DNA from: JABWBR01 sp036741235
GTDB taxonomy: Bacteria > Bacteroidota > Bacteroidia > Chitinophagales > Saprospiraceae
Assembly (NCBI GenBank): GCA_036741235.1
Contig: DAINSQ010000001.1
Coordinates: 124,001 to 188,000 of the forward strand
Length of the DNA: 64,000 nucleotides
Direction: 5' to 3'
A model generated the notes under the pieces. That model ran no database searches. It saw only the letters and a program-made list of their open reading frames with translations, and was not told the DNA's origin. Positions 43,481 through 51,056 of the stretch are shown here, piece after piece. The position numbers and the translations under genes were made by a program. Each line of letters starts with the position of its first letter. Position 1 is the first letter of the stretch.

Positions 43481-44230
43481 TTACCGGGCGTCGTTCAGCC
43501 GCCAGTCGTAAGTAAGATAACTCAATTTGCCGTCCCTCGACAATTTTTCTTTTACATACCGATTAACGTATGCCCTGACCGAGCCGGCATCTCGCACAAA
43601 ATCGCCGGCAAACCATTTGAAGATTGCAGATATTTCCGCCTTTTTGGAGGATATTTTATTGCGCACGGGGTCGTTCATAAATTCGCGCATCGCATGGGTG
43701 AGCTGAGCGTCCAGTTTTTCTGCTACAAAGGCAGTGGGTTGTAGCCGTGGGCACGACCAGGAGGCGCAGTTGATGGCAGCGTGTATGCGGGCGTCTTTGA
43801 ATTTAGGCCGTAAAATGCCGTGTTCAATTTTATTCAAATCATAGGGTTTGCCGTTGATACGTATAAATTTAATATCCCACACCGAATTTACAAAGGCAAT
43901 CCCCCGCTTAATATCTTTGATACTGGCAACGGGATAGTTATCGACGATCAGTTTAACCGTATACGCATTGTAGGCATTAATCCAGAAAGCCATTTTTTCT
44001 TCGCGGCTCCAACTTGTAGATTCGGGGTCGGCTGATGACAACAAGTCGAGATAGCGGTTCAATTCAGCACTATCGCGTATAAAACCCTTGTAATCTACAA
44101 AACCATCAGCTTTTACGTGGCGTTGCAGCAGTCCATCCCAGATGGTGTGGTCAACTGGCTTTAAGCCGGTAGTATCGCCGGCTAAGGTAGCGTAGGTGAT
44201 AAGCGAAATGAATAATAATTGAAAATGCAT
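43481..44230 (-). CDS. DUF547 domain exported protein
   Basis: A 249-residue protein beginning MHFQLLFISLITYATLAG, a likely signal peptide. The DUF547 hallmarks are FVDYKGFIRDSAELNRYLDLL, EEKMAFWINAYNAYTVKLIVD, PYDLNKIEHGILRPKFKDARIHAAINCASWSCPRL and a final WFAGDF segment. DUF547 has no known activity, though its conserved Cys/His/Asn residues hint at catalysis. It is the first gene of the leftward redox operon, 19 bp before the FAD oxidoreductase gene. The ATG at 44272 would add residues before the signal peptide, so 44230 is chosen. Confidence 0.85.
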   Translation of the reverse strand: MHFQLLFISLITYATLAGDTTGLKPVDHTIWDGLLQRHVKADGFVDYKGFIRDSAELNRYLDLLSSADPESTSWSREEKMAFWINAYNAYTVKLIVDNYPVASIKDIKRGIAFVNSVWDIKFIRINGKPYDLNKIEHGILRPKFKDARIHAAINCASWSCPRLQPTAFVAEKLDAQLTHAMREFMNDPVRNKISSKKAEISAIFKWFAGDFVRDAGSVRAYVNRYVKEKLSRDGKLSYLTYDWRLNDAR

Positions 44231-44425
44231 ATTGTATAAAGTTGTTTGCGAATTAGTTAGCAATGGTTTCACATTCTGACATAGACAATAATAATTAATT
44301 TGCGATATCCTGACTTTAAAATGGTGGTATGAGTTAGCATGCGAGTAATTTTTATAATGGGGCCAGGACTTATCATCTTTACCGGCTATGGCATGATTTC
44401 AGTTATCAGGAAAAAATATCACAAA

Positions 44426-45331
44426 ATGCGATTTACTATTCACATTCGAAACACCGTCGCAGGACTGCTGTGCACAGCCGGCGCTTTATACGGGCAGGGC
44501 CCATTTGACGGTTACCTCAAAGGCAAAGGAAATCTGGACATCGCGCCTTCCTTCTCCAGTAATACATTTGATCAATTTCAGGGGGCCGACCAACAGCGAT
44601 ACGATTTATCCTATCGGGGTTACCTGCTAAGCATTTTTGCGGAATATGGATTGACAAAAAATCTTGACTTAATAGGGACAGGCGCCTACATTTTTACACC
44701 TTTAAAAGATGGGCTTCAGGATGGCGGCCTGTTTGTAAAATACCGGTTCCTTCGTCGTCAAATAGCCGGGAATTTCAATTTGCACTTGCTTGCCGGTAGC
44801 GGCCTGGCTTTCCCGCTTTCCGATTACGAACCTACTGCCAACGGTGCGCTTGGCGTAAAAGCCATTACGCTTCCGGCGAGATTGATCGTACAACTTGAAA
44901 CGCCGGTTGGGCTGTTTATTAATATAACAGGCGGATATAACTGGCGTTTAGACAGGGCCTCAAAAGGTGATGTTGCCGCCGTGCGCATGAGTCGCCCCGA
45001 TTTTGAAGCGCAAGCCCCAGCCAATTATACAAGTCTGCTGTTAAAAGTTGGCTTTCCCGCAGCGCATTACTATCTCGATGCCTGGTATGAATGGCAATAT
45101 ACGCCGGGTGGGACAGATTATTTGCCCGGGGTAGTTGATCTCCCACAGTTATACGGCGTATCTTATAACCAGATCGGCGGCACAGCATATTATTCGGAAA
45201 GCGGAAAAATGGGTTTTTACATCAGTTCGGCTTATATCTTTAGTGGGCGGAATGTGGGTGAAATTTTCAGACTTACAGGAGGAGTAGTAGTGAAGTTAAA
45301 TTTTATAAAAAAACAAATAAATGTCGAATGA
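44426..45331 (+). CDS. outer-membrane-type beta-barrel protein (function unknown)
   Basis: A 301-residue exported protein. Its signal peptide is near MRFTIHIRNTVAGLLCTAGALYG. The mature part alternates short beta strands rich in aromatic residues, such as YLLSIFAEYGLTKNLDLIGTG, GGLFVKYRFLRRQ and TGGYNWRL, and ends with a hydrophobic strand, as in phenol-degradation MetA-like or transporter-annotated barrel proteins of Bacteroidota. I do not recognise a specific substrate. The frame is open back to 44339, but only the ATG at 44426 puts the leader at the N-terminus. It diverges from DUF547 and stands alone. Confidence 0.6.
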   Translation: MRFTIHIRNTVAGLLCTAGALYGQGPFDGYLKGKGNLDIAPSFSSNTFDQFQGADQQRYDLSYRGYLLSIFAEYGLTKNLDLIGTGAYIFTPLKDGLQDGGLFVKYRFLRRQIAGNFNLHLLAGSGLAFPLSDYEPTANGALGVKAITLPARLIVQLETPVGLFINITGGYNWRLDRASKGDVAAVRMSRPDFEAQAPANYTSLLLKVGFPAAHYYLDAWYEWQYTPGGTDYLPGVVDLPQLYGVSYNQIGGTAYYSESGKMGFYISSAYIFSGRNVGEIFRLTGGVVVKLNFIKKQINVE

Positions 45332-45405
45332 ACAGCGCATGGAAAAAAATTGCAGAGCGCTGAGAAAAAAATTAAAAGATTTGCTCCTAATCATTATTAG
45401 TACGG

Positions 45406-45427
45406 TCCGCTCGGGGGGCGGATTTTC
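45406..45427 (+). terminator. weak terminator after the barrel protein gene
   Basis: TCCGC (45406-45410), loop of 7, GCGGA (45418-45422), then TTTT. It lies 75 bp after the barrel gene stop, between two convergent genes. The stem is short. Confidence 0.35.
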
Positions 45428-45443
45428 TATCATTCCGGGGTGT

Positions 45444-46553
45444 TTATAACATTTTCCAGGGTTCTACCTGGTATTGCTTTGTCACAGTTGCCACGTCGAT
45501 ACCCCATAACAAGTTTTTCGGGCGGTAATCGGGCCGTTGCTGCAGGCGTTTGACAACAGATTCGTGAATGACAGTATTTTTGGGAATAAACCGGGGTTTA
45601 CCCAGGTTGATATAGGGTTTCGACTTCCACTTCGAGCTGCCGTCGGCTTGTTTGCGTTTCACCCACACCAATTTGGGCCAAATTTCGCCAATATACCAGC
45701 CTGGCGTTAGCGACTCATTTTGATCTTTCAGGTGGGGGTCGGGCATAGCATGTACAATCTCGCGGGCCTTGTGCAGGTCATCAACCACAATACCCTTATC
45801 CATAGCCTCCACGATCATCCACTCCAGCGCGATATTACTCAAGGCGCTTCGTTGCAGTGGATAGGAGCCGCCCACATCCGAGTGTACCCCGGCAAACCAT
45901 ACCTGTTTGATATCCTGTTGTTTTTCATGGCGGTTGCCCCACATATTCTGACGGAAAAAGGCCCTTCTTTCGTCAATAGCGATGGCATGTCGCACAATGC
46001 TCACATCGGGATTGTTGGTAGTGGCTTGCAGCAGCAGCGGGTTATACACCCAGCCTACGGAGGTAACGGTATCCCAAAGTCCCAGAAAATGAACCGGGCA
46101 GGGACGGCAGAAGGTTGCCTTGAAGCTGTCGGCAATTTTGCTCCCTCTATCGTGATAGATACGCAGGGTTTCCGATAGCAGGTTTTCGCTATGGTCGTAA
46201 AGCAATCCGCAGGTGTGCAAAATACCGGCTACCGCTCTTGCTGTATAGGCTCCGCGGCTAAAGCCGAAAATGTAAATTTTATCACCCGACTCATAGGACT
46301 GCATCAGGAAGCGGTAGGCATCCATAATATTGTCGCTGAGGCCATAGCCGAAGCCCATGCCCATAAAGTACATCAGCTTTCTGGTGATGGGGTTGAAGGC
46401 ATCGTAGGCGCTGGGAGTACCCACGCCGGGGTCGTAATACACGATTTGCCTGGCGGTATCTTTTGCCAATACAGAAAACAGCTTGACGACATTCGAATTT
46501 TCGTCGCCGAAATCATTGCTGGTGCCGTCGCAGCAGATGATGATGTTTTTCAT
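45444..46553 (-). CDS. DUF2235 alpha/beta hydrolase (Tle1-like phospholipase domain)
   Basis: A 369-residue protein with the DUF2235 fold. IIICCDGTSNDFGDENSNVVKLF opens the domain, with the conserved DGT. KIYIFGFSRGAYTARAVAGIL near residue 92 holds the nucleophile-elbow Ser (GFSRG), FLGLWDTVTSVG a catalytic Asp region, and QVWFAGVHSDVGGSYP the His region. Some relatives are T6SS phospholipase effectors (Tle1). No T6SS genes, PAAR or VgrG domains are present here, so a stand-alone lipase or other hydrolase is more likely. The ATG at 46553 starts right at the conserved IIICCDGT; the longer frame to 46595 lacks support. Confidence 0.82.
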   Translation of the reverse strand: MKNIIICCDGTSNDFGDENSNVVKLFSVLAKDTARQIVYYDPGVGTPSAYDAFNPITRKLMYFMGMGFGYGLSDNIMDAYRFLMQSYESGDKIYIFGFSRGAYTARAVAGILHTCGLLYDHSENLLSETLRIYHDRGSKIADSFKATFCRPCPVHFLGLWDTVTSVGWVYNPLLLQATTNNPDVSIVRHAIAIDERRAFFRQNMWGNRHEKQQDIKQVWFAGVHSDVGGSYPLQRSALSNIALEWMIVEAMDKGIVVDDLHKAREIVHAMPDPHLKDQNESLTPGWYIGEIWPKLVWVKRKQADGSSKWKSKPYINLGKPRFIPKNTVIHESVVKRLQQRPDYRPKNLLWGIDVATVTKQYQVEPWKML

Positions 46554-46693
46554 GGATGGTTGTGTTTGGGTGTAAAGATCGTTTATCAAGATCAATACCT
46601 CAAGTATTATCCATTTATGCTACAGTGTTATTTATATAACTTGTTCATTTATAGCTTTATAATAATGTTTTTTTAAAAATATCTTAAAAATGT

Positions 46694-46724
46694 TTGTGCG
46701 AAATTTTAAAACGCCCTATATTTG
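46694..46724 (+). promoter_or_regulatory. Bacteroidota promoter of the tRNA cluster
   Basis: TTG (46694-46696), 20 bases, TATATTTG (46717-46724), a full consensus match. The first tRNA-like copy begins 17 bp after the -7 element. Confidence 0.7.
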
Positions 46725-46741
46725 CCTCGCTTTAGCGCAAA

Positions 46742-46833
46742 GGGCGCATAGCTCAGCTGGTTTAGAGCATCCCGACCGGCAGGTCGGGAGGGTCAGAGGT
46801 TCGATCCAGCATAAAAAATCGAACGCATCATCA
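46742..46833 (+). repeat. tRNA-Val-like tandem copy 1 (defective)
   Basis: A 92-bp unit identical to the next copy. Its first 29 bases match the 5' part of the intact tRNA-Val. The anticodon arm is replaced by an uninterrupted hairpin with loop GGCA and no anticodon. The T-loop lacks one base. The 3' acceptor strand is missing, replaced by AT-rich sequence that forms a GTTCGAT/ATCGAAC hairpin. Confidence 0.75.
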
Positions 46834-46925
46834 GGGCGCATAGCTCAGCTGGTTTAGAGCATCCCGACCGGCAGGTCGGGAGGGTCAGAGGTTCGATCCA
46901 GCATAAAAAATCGAACGCATCATCA
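46834..46925 (+). repeat. tRNA-Val-like tandem copy 2 (defective)
   Basis: Exact 92-bp duplicate of 46742-46833, directly before the intact tRNA-Val at 46926. It shares the promoter. Neither copy can fold into a normal cloverleaf. Confidence 0.75.
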
Positions 46926-47003
46926 GGGCGCATAGCTCAGCTGGTTTAGAGCATCTGCCTTACAAGCAGAGGGTCGGAGGTTCGAATCCTTCTGCGCCCA
47001 CCA
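46926..47003 (+). tRNA. tRNA-Val (anticodon TAC), CCA encoded
   Basis: Complete cloverleaf. The acceptor is GGGCGCA/TGCGCCC, the anticodon arm TCTGC-CTTACAA-GCAGA with anticodon TAC (Val), and the T-arm GGAGG-TTCGAAT-CCTTC. Discriminator A at 47000 is followed by an encoded CCA (47001-47003). A terminator follows directly. It lies third in line after two defective copies. Confidence 0.92.
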
Positions 47004-47005
47004 CA

Positions 47006-47029
47006 GGCCACCCACGGGTGGCCTTTTTT
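47006..47029 (+). terminator. rho-independent terminator of the tRNA cluster
   Basis: GGCCACC, loop CACG, GGTGGCC, then TTTTTT. It begins 3 bp after the tRNA CCA end. Confidence 0.85.
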
Positions 47030-47108
47030 CGTATGACAGCTTCTCTTTTACTATCACCTCTTTTTTCTCTATATTTACCCCATTCCTATCACTTTCCTAC
47101 TCTGCATC

Positions 47109-49631
47109 ATGGCTAAAAGAGATAAACAATCGGAGGAAGAAGCTGCCAAAACAAAAGGCAAAGCCAAAAAGGCAAAAAAGAGACCCGAGGTGCAATACCA
47201 CCGCAAGCCCAACGAAATGGATGCGGACAAGTGGCAGATAGCACTGCGCCGGCAATTTGCCGCCAATAATCGATTTGTCGTGAAAAAAATGACCGATGAA
47301 ACGGTTTATGCCGACTATCTGGTGACCAACCCCGAAAACAACAATGCCTACAAAGTAGCCCTGCGCAGCGCCGATCCGGGCCTCAATTTCTGTAGCTGTT
47401 TTGATTTTAAAATCAACCAGTTAGGTACCTGCAAGCATATAGAAGCGGTGTTGCTGGATGTGGCCAAACGCAGTAAAAAACGCCGGCTCAAAATTCCTGT
47501 TCAACGCGATTATTCTTCCATTTATGTCAATTATCTCGACAACAGAGCCATCTGCCTGCGCATTGGAACAGAAGCCGAGGCGGAATTGCGTGAACTGGCT
47601 GCCGCTTATTTCGATGCGGACAAACGTCTCACTTCCGAGGGGTTGGCCAATTTTGAATTATTCTGGTACAACGCCCGCCAAATAGCCCCTTCCTGCCGTT
47701 GCTATGATGACGCCCTGGAGCGCATACTTGAATTGCGCGAACAACAGCGCCGCAGCGCCAAATTGGCAAAAATGAAAGTTGCCGAACGCCGCCGGTTTCT
47801 GGACGGCCTCGTGCAAGTGCCGCTTTTTCACTACCAGGAAGAGGGTGTTTTGTTTGCCTACCAATATGGCCGGGTGGTCATCGGCGATGAAATGGGATTG
47901 GGCAAAACCGTCCAGGCTATTGCCGGCGCCGAATTACTCCGACGCGAACACGGCATCGCCAAAGTGCTCATCCTGGCGCCTACCTCGCTCAAATACCAAT
48001 GGAAAACTGAAATTGAAAAATTCACCGGACAAAACGACGCCCTCGTAATAGAAGGCAACGCCATCAGCCGCCGGCGTTGTTATCACCAGGAAGAACCGTT
48101 TTATACGATAGCCAGCTACCATGCCGCTTTATACGACTGGCAATTTATGTCGGAAGGGAGCTACGACCTTATTATCCTCGACGAAGCCCAGCGCATCAAA
48201 AACTGGCGCACAAAAATCGCGCAGGCCGTGCGGCGAATCCCCAGCCGGTATGCTATCGTACTTACCGGCACGCCCATTGAAAACAACCTGGAAGAATTGT
48301 ACGGGCTGGCGCAGTTTGTCGACCCCTTCGCCCTCGGCCCCCGGCATCGCTTCTTTATGCGCCACCAACAAACCGACGATACCGGCAGGGTGGTCGGCTA
48401 TCGCAATTTGAGCGAAATCCGCCAACTCCTCAGCCATTGCCTGATCAGACGCACCAAAAAGGAGGTGCTCAGCCAACTCCCCTCTCGCACCGATAAAAAT
48501 CTCGTGGTGCCCATGACCCGCGAACAAAAAATATTGCATAGCGAATATGGCGACGGGGTGGCCAAACTGGTGGCCAAATGGAAACGCATGGGTTTTCTTG
48601 ACGAGCAAGACCGCAACCTGCTCCTGCGCTTCCTCAATATGATGCGCATGGTGTGCGACAGTACTTACATCATCGATCAAACCACCAACCACCAAACCAA
48701 AATTGACGAACTCCGATATCTCGTGAGCGATATTCTCGAAATTGAGGGCGAAAAAGTAGTCATCTTCAGCCAATGGGCGCGCATGAATAACCTGGTAGCT
48801 GAAATGCTACAAGAACTGGACGTCGATTACCGCTACCTGCACGGCGATGTGCCCGCCAAACAACGAGGCGACCTCTTCTACGATTTTAACAACGACCCCG
48901 AGGTCCGCGTTTTCCTGAGTACCGACGCCGGCGGCGTGGGCCTCAACCTGCAAGCCGCCGCCTGGCTTATCAATATCGACATACCCTGGAATCCCGGCGT
49001 ACTCGAACAACGCATCGGGCGCATCCATCGCATGGGGCAAACAAAACCTGTGAACATCATCAACCTGATCGCCCAGGAATCCATTGAACACAGCTTGCTC
49101 GGCGTACTGCAATTCAAAAAAAGCATGGCCGCCGGCGTTCTCGATGCCGGCGACGATAGCATCTTCCTGGGCGACGACAAATTCCGCAAGTTCATGGAAT
49201 CGGTAGAGGTGATCACCCGCGGGCCGCAAGAACCCGATTTGGCGGTTTCCCCCGCCGAAATAACCGACGACGACGCAGCGCCGGATGCCGCCGCATTACC
49301 CGAACCGCCCGTGCAACCCGAAGAACTTATTGAAGCCGAAGAAGACATCATGCCGGGCAAGCCGGTTGCCGAGCCGGCCCAGGCTGTAGCCTCCACCGCC
49401 GGCGCAGGTCAGTCCACTTCGCAAGAACTCGTCCAGGACGGACTGCGCTTCCTCGGTCGCCTCGCCCAAACGCTAAGCGATCGAGAGGCCACGGAAAAAC
49501 TGGTAGAAAGCATCACCGAAAAAGACGAAAAAACCGGCCGCACCTATGTCAAACTTCCCGTTGATGATGTCGACGTGGTACACCAGTTTTTTAAGGCCTT
49601 GGGCGGGTTGATGAAAGGGGGGAGGGAGTGA
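47109..49631 (+). CDS. SWIM-zinc-finger SNF2-family DNA/RNA helicase
   Basis: An 840-residue protein. It has a basic, Lys-rich N-terminus, then a SWIM zinc finger FCSCFDFKINQLGTCKHIE near residue 97 (CxC..CxH). The SNF2 ATPase core runs from about 240 to 700: VIGDEMGLGKTVQA (Walker A), ILAPTSLKYQW, IILDEAQRIKN (motif II), LTGTPIENNLEELYGL, then SQWARMNNLVAEM, FLSTDAGGVGLNL and QRIGRIHRMGQ (motif VI). An acidic Pro/Ala-rich segment follows near 710-790. Such proteins translocate on double-stranded DNA and remodel complexes, and bacterial members assist RNA polymerase recycling or repair. The gene follows the tRNA terminator and stands alone. Confidence 0.88.
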   Translation: MAKRDKQSEEEAAKTKGKAKKAKKRPEVQYHRKPNEMDADKWQIALRRQFAANNRFVVKKMTDETVYADYLVTNPENNNAYKVALRSADPGLNFCSCFDFKINQLGTCKHIEAVLLDVAKRSKKRRLKIPVQRDYSSIYVNYLDNRAICLRIGTEAEAELRELAAAYFDADKRLTSEGLANFELFWYNARQIAPSCRCYDDALERILELREQQRRSAKLAKMKVAERRRFLDGLVQVPLFHYQEEGVLFAYQYGRVVIGDEMGLGKTVQAIAGAELLRREHGIAKVLILAPTSLKYQWKTEIEKFTGQNDALVIEGNAISRRRCYHQEEPFYTIASYHAALYDWQFMSEGSYDLIILDEAQRIKNWRTKIAQAVRRIPSRYAIVLTGTPIENNLEELYGLAQFVDPFALGPRHRFFMRHQQTDDTGRVVGYRNLSEIRQLLSHCLIRRTKKEVLSQLPSRTDKNLVVPMTREQKILHSEYGDGVAKLVAKWKRMGFLDEQDRNLLLRFLNMMRMVCDSTYIIDQTTNHQTKIDELRYLVSDILEIEGEKVVIFSQWARMNNLVAEMLQELDVDYRYLHGDVPAKQRGDLFYDFNNDPEVRVFLSTDAGGVGLNLQAAAWLINIDIPWNPGVLEQRIGRIHRMGQTKPVNIINLIAQESIEHSLLGVLQFKKSMAAGVLDAGDDSIFLGDDKFRKFMESVEVITRGPQEPDLAVSPAEITDDDAAPDAAALPEPPVQPEELIEAEEDIMPGKPVAEPAQAVASTAGAGQSTSQELVQDGLRFLGRLAQTLSDREATEKLVESITEKDEKTGRTYVKLPVDDVDVVHQFFKALGGLMKGGRE

Positions 49632-49819
49632 AGGCTTAAACAACAATTTTAATCAAATATCCCGTTTTTTATTATCTGTGTTAATGTTTACATAAAAAGT
49701 AAATATTGACTTTTGTTTTTACCTTCTATGTGTATATTTATTTAGTATTTTAGAAGAGGAAGCCCTTATCGCCTATTACAAACGATTTCCAATCACTACG
49801 GTGACTAAGCCAACCAATC

Positions 49820-50932
49820 ATGATATCCGTAAATCAACTCAGAGCCGCTAAAAAATTTGGCCCCGGCTACTTTATCCGGGAACAACTCGAACAACGCGAA
49901 TGGACGCAGGAAGACCTGGCCGCGATAACTAATATGTCAGCCAAGCATATTAATAAAATCCTCCAGGATCAGCAGCCGCTCACGCTCGACAATGCGCGCC
50001 TGTTTGCCAACATCTTTGGCACCTCCGTTCAATACTGGGTTAACCTCAACACCGACTACCTCCTGTGGTTGCGCCAGGAAAAGACCCCCGAAGAAGTCGA
50101 AGCCGACCTTAAGGCCGCAATTTATTCGCGCATGCCAATCAAGGATATGATCAAAAAAGGTTGGTTGAAATCTTATAGCAACGCCAATGATTTAAAACAA
50201 CAAGTGCTTGATTTTTGGGGCTGGCCTTCGCTCGATTTTTCACAACTGGATCGCCAACTGCCTTTCCTTACGCGAAAATCGGAATCCTACAATGCGTTTA
50301 ACGCTTCTTATGCCCTCACCTGGTATCGCAAAGCTAAGCTTGTTGCCGGCCGGCAGGCGCCCCAACCCTACCAGCGAACTCAGTTGGAGGCCTTATACAA
50401 TCAAATGCACAGCTATACCACCACCACAGACGGCATCAATACATTCATTAAAGCCCTGGAAGCCGCAGGTGTGATCTTTTTTGTGCTGCCCCACCTTCAA
50501 AAAACCTATCTCGACGGCGCCGCTTTTTTCTCGGGCGCCAATCCGGTGCTGGTGTACACCGGCAGGTACAAGCGGATTGACCATTTCTGGTTTACACTTG
50601 CCCACGAAATTGCCCACGTATTGCTGCATTTGGATGAAGCCACGCCGTTTATCCTCGACAATCTCCACGACGGAGAAAAAAATGCCATAGAGGAAGAAGC
50701 CAATGCCCTGGCCGCCCGTCAACTGAAACACGCCGAGATATTGGAGCAATTATCCCCCTACGCTAAATATCTGCCCCCTGCCAAAGTTGAGGAATGCGCC
50801 GAAAAATACCAGGTGCACCCCGCTATCGTAATTGGCAAGCTGGCCCACGAAAAGCTGATTTCTTACGCCAACCAAACCCGGTATAAGGACGATGTGCTGG
50901 AACTCATCAACCCGGAATATCAATATTATTGA
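49820..50932 (+). CDS. XRE/HigA-type HTH fused to an ImmA/IrrE metallopeptidase domain
   Basis: A 370-residue protein. The N-terminal HTH at about 15-70 (IREQLEQREWTQEDLAAITNMSAKHINKIL, NARLFANIFGTSVQYWVNL) is of the HigA/XRE type. Residues about 200-330 carry an ImmA/IrrE peptidase: AAGVIFFVLPHLQKTYLDGAAFF, then the zinc motif HEIAHVLLHLDE (HExxH near 257) and EEEANALAARQL (third ligand). In this group the peptidase cleaves a repressor or partner in response to stress or DNA damage, or the HTH domain targets it. No HigB-like toxin gene lies next door, so a simple toxin-antitoxin module is not supported. The upstream gap is AT-rich. Confidence 0.85.
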   Translation: MISVNQLRAAKKFGPGYFIREQLEQREWTQEDLAAITNMSAKHINKILQDQQPLTLDNARLFANIFGTSVQYWVNLNTDYLLWLRQEKTPEEVEADLKAAIYSRMPIKDMIKKGWLKSYSNANDLKQQVLDFWGWPSLDFSQLDRQLPFLTRKSESYNAFNASYALTWYRKAKLVAGRQAPQPYQRTQLEALYNQMHSYTTTTDGINTFIKALEAAGVIFFVLPHLQKTYLDGAAFFSGANPVLVYTGRYKRIDHFWFTLAHEIAHVLLHLDEATPFILDNLHDGEKNAIEEEANALAARQLKHAEILEQLSPYAKYLPPAKVEECAEKYQVHPAIVIGKLAHEKLISYANQTRYKDDVLELINPEYQYY

Positions 50933-51011
50933 TCGCATGCCGATGCTGTTAAGCCGGAGGTATAGCTGCCCAATAGAATATGCATAAATTTTCCGGTTTT
51001 GCGCCCCGTTT

Positions 51012-51042
51012 TTGTGGTACGAGGCTTATAATATTACTTTTG
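51012..51042 (+). promoter_or_regulatory. Bacteroidota promoter of the unknown 542-residue protein gene
   Basis: TTG (51012-51014), 20 bases, TACTTTTG (51035-51042), then the ATG at 51057. It is a full consensus match and rules out the TTG at 51012 as the start codon. Confidence 0.7.
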
Positions 51043-51056
51043 AACAAAACAAGTAT

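Noticed and set aside
45444..46553. Type VI secretion locus
   Set aside because: DUF2235 alone is not enough; no structural or immunity genes are present.
46742..46925. Calling the two upstream units functional tRNAs
   Set aside because: They lack an anticodon loop and a 3' acceptor strand, so they cannot form a chargeable cloverleaf.
46742..46925. CRISPR-like repeat array
   Set aside because: Only two abutting units with no spacers, and the sequence is tRNA-derived; no cas genes are in the window.
49820..50932. HigBA toxin-antitoxin module
   Set aside because: The HTH is fused to a peptidase and no RelE/HigB-like toxin gene is adjacent.
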